Of a stretch of 6,741 nt of DNA, positions 5,897 through 6,741 are shown one piece after another. This DNA comes from an uncultured Collinsella sp. Its GTDB lineage: Bacteria > Actinomycetota > Coriobacteriia > Coriobacteriales > Coriobacteriaceae. The stretch's first letter is position 1, and each line of letters begins with the position of its first letter. The stretch spans positions 1 through 6,741 of the forward strand of contig CABSNX010000109.1 in NCBI GenBank assembly GCA_902479205.1, written 5' to 3'. The position numbers were made by a program, and so were the translations under genes. Below the pieces are notes generated by a model. The model ran no database searches, was not told the DNA's origin, and saw nothing but the letters and a program-made list of their open reading frames with translations.

Positions 5897-6741
5897 CTAC
5901 GCCGCGCGACGCTTGGTGTAGAAAAACCAGCCGCCGACGGCCGCGATACCGACGATGCCCACGGCAACACCGGCGATGGCAAAGCCGTTCGAGCCCGCGT
6001 CCGCAGCCTTGTTGGCGGCGCCGGCGCTCAACGCGGCGGTCTTGCCGGACGTGCCCGACTTTTTGCCGCTCTTGTCTGTCTTGCCGGCGACGGAAGACTC
6101 CGTCGAATCCTTCTTGCCGGATTCGGCCTCGGCCTTGGAATCGCCAGCTGCCTTGGCGCCCTCGCTCGAGGAAGCACCGGCCATCTTGGCGGCCACAGGA
6201 GCCATTACGCCCGCAAAACCGGCGGTCCCGTTGCCGGCACCGCCGTCCGACCCGGCACCCGGCGTCAGGACGCCCGGCGCCACCGTGGGCTTCTGCGGGT
6301 CCTTGCTGCTCGAGCCCTTGCCCGCCGTCACGGCCGTCTTCCAGGCAATCGTCTCTCCCGAGGAGACACGATACGTCGTGAGCGCGCGGAGCGCCTGCTC
6401 GGTCGCCATGGCGTTGGCCGCGCCGCCCTTGCTGTGCGCATAGCCGTTGCCGCCGTCCACGCGGTACAGGTCCAGCGCGCAGACCACGTTGGTCACGGCA
6501 TTTGCAAACCCGTTAACGGGGTTGGCCGGGTCACGGTCGAGCGAAAGCAGCGCGAGGATCACCTGGGCATTGGCCTCGGCAGAACCGAAATCACAGGTGC
6601 CCGCGCTCATCTTGCCCTTGAGGTAGGAGAGGCCGTTCTCGATGGCAGCATCGACCTTGGTGTCGCCCTCATAGGGCGCCACGGCCTGGATCGCCATGGC
6701 CGTCAGGTCCACGTCGCCCAGACGCGTGCCCTCCACGGCGT
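5897..6741 (-). CDS. Surface protein with alpha/alpha-toroid (prenyltransferase-like) repeats and C-terminal membrane anchor (5' partial)
   Basis: The gene runs off the right edge; about 280 C-terminal residues are visible and the stop is at 5897-5899. The GTG near the edge (6734-6736) is preceded by an open codon, so it is probably internal. Visible residues 8-125 carry repeats of the squalene-cyclase/prenyltransferase-like alpha/alpha toroid: LTAMAIQAVAPY, then SAEANAQVILALLSL followed by DRDPANP, then GGNGYAHSKGGAANAMATEQALRALTTYR. The same fold occurs in transcobalamin-like proteins and in many surface proteins of gut bacteria. Residues about 134-249 are a Gly/Ala/Ser/Lys/Thr-rich, low-complexity linker, as in wall-spanning segments. 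Residues 251-273 are a hydrophobic membrane helix followed by TKRRAA, which gives an outside-facing C-terminal anchor. No LPXTG-like motif precedes the helix. It is probably secreted; the signal peptide lies outside the window. Ligand or enzymatic activity is unknown, and there is no evidence of a link to the hyp genes, which converge on it. Confidence 0.8.
   Translation of the reverse strand, partial: AVEGTRLGDVDLTAMAIQAVAPYEGDTKVDAAIENGLSYLKGKMSAGTCDFGSAEANAQVILALLSLDRDPANPVNGFANAVTNVVCALDLYRVDGGNGYAHSKGGAANAMATEQALRALTTYRVSSGETIAWKTAVTAGKGSSSKDPQKPTVAPGVLTPGAGSDGGAGNGTAGFAGVMAPVAAKMAGASSSEGAKAAGDSKAEAESGKKDSTESSVAGKTDKSGKKSGTSGKTAALSAGAANKAADAGSNGFAIAGVAVGIVGIAAVGGWFFYTKRRAA

Noticed and set aside
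5866..6443. Plus-strand open frames (171 and 162 codons) opposite the surface-protein gene
   Set aside because: Their translations are Pro/Arg/Ser- or Ala/Pro-rich complements of the Gly/Ala/Lys linker, while the minus strand shows clear toroid repeats and a membrane anchor.
1..6741. E. coli-type NikR operator (GTATGA-N16-TCATAC)
   Set aside because: No matching pair was seen in the gaps upstream of hypF, hypC or hypE. The true operator, if it exists for this operon, probably lies upstream of the window.
1..6741. CRISPR array, insertion sequence, tRNA or a new defence-type system
   Set aside because: No spaced direct repeats, transposase motifs, tRNA-like folds or toxin/nuclease motifs were found; nearly all sequence is accounted for by known hyp genes, nikR and one surface protein.

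Overview
The window is a high-GC stretch with strong G/C preference at third codon positions. It carries most of a [NiFe]-hydrogenase maturation (hyp) locus on the plus strand and the 3' end of a surface-protein gene on the minus strand. GC content, GTG starts, the protein sequences and the surface-protein architecture together suggest a gut actinobacterium of the Coriobacteriia, perhaps Collinsella-like. That placement is inference; no rRNA or marker gene is present.

Layout: 1-173 is the 3' end of an unidentified gene. One base later starts nikR (175-687), a nickel-responsive ribbon-helix-helix regulator with an unusual His/Cys-rich N-terminal extension. It is followed after 29 bases by hypF (717-3125), then by a 134-base gap with a bulged hairpin and at best a weak promoter. 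hypC (3260-3520) and hypD (3520-4632) overlap by one base, and hypE (4681-5715) follows after 48 bases. A 181-base intergenic region holds a perfect 18-bp hairpin between the convergent ends of hypE and a minus-strand gene (5897-6741, 5' end outside the window). That gene encodes an alpha/alpha-toroid (prenyltransferase/squalene-cyclase-like repeat) surface protein with a Gly/Ala/Ser/Lys linker and a C-terminal membrane anchor.

How the genes work together: HypF takes the carbamoyl group from carbamoyl phosphate and passes it to the C-terminal cysteine of HypE. HypE dehydrates it to a thiocyanate, and the cyanide goes to iron held on the HypC-HypD complex. HypC then delivers the Fe(CN)2CO unit to the hydrogenase large-subunit precursor. 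Nickel insertion needs HypA and HypB, which are not in the window. NikR next to this set is positioned to tie nickel status to hydrogenase assembly. All key residues of NikR, HypF, HypC, HypD and HypE appear intact, so the pathway looks functional.

I see no mobile element, CRISPR array, RNA gene or clearly new multi-gene system. The points most worth a second look are the metal-binding-like NikR extension, the unidentified coupled gene upstream of it, and the surface protein without an LPXTG motif.
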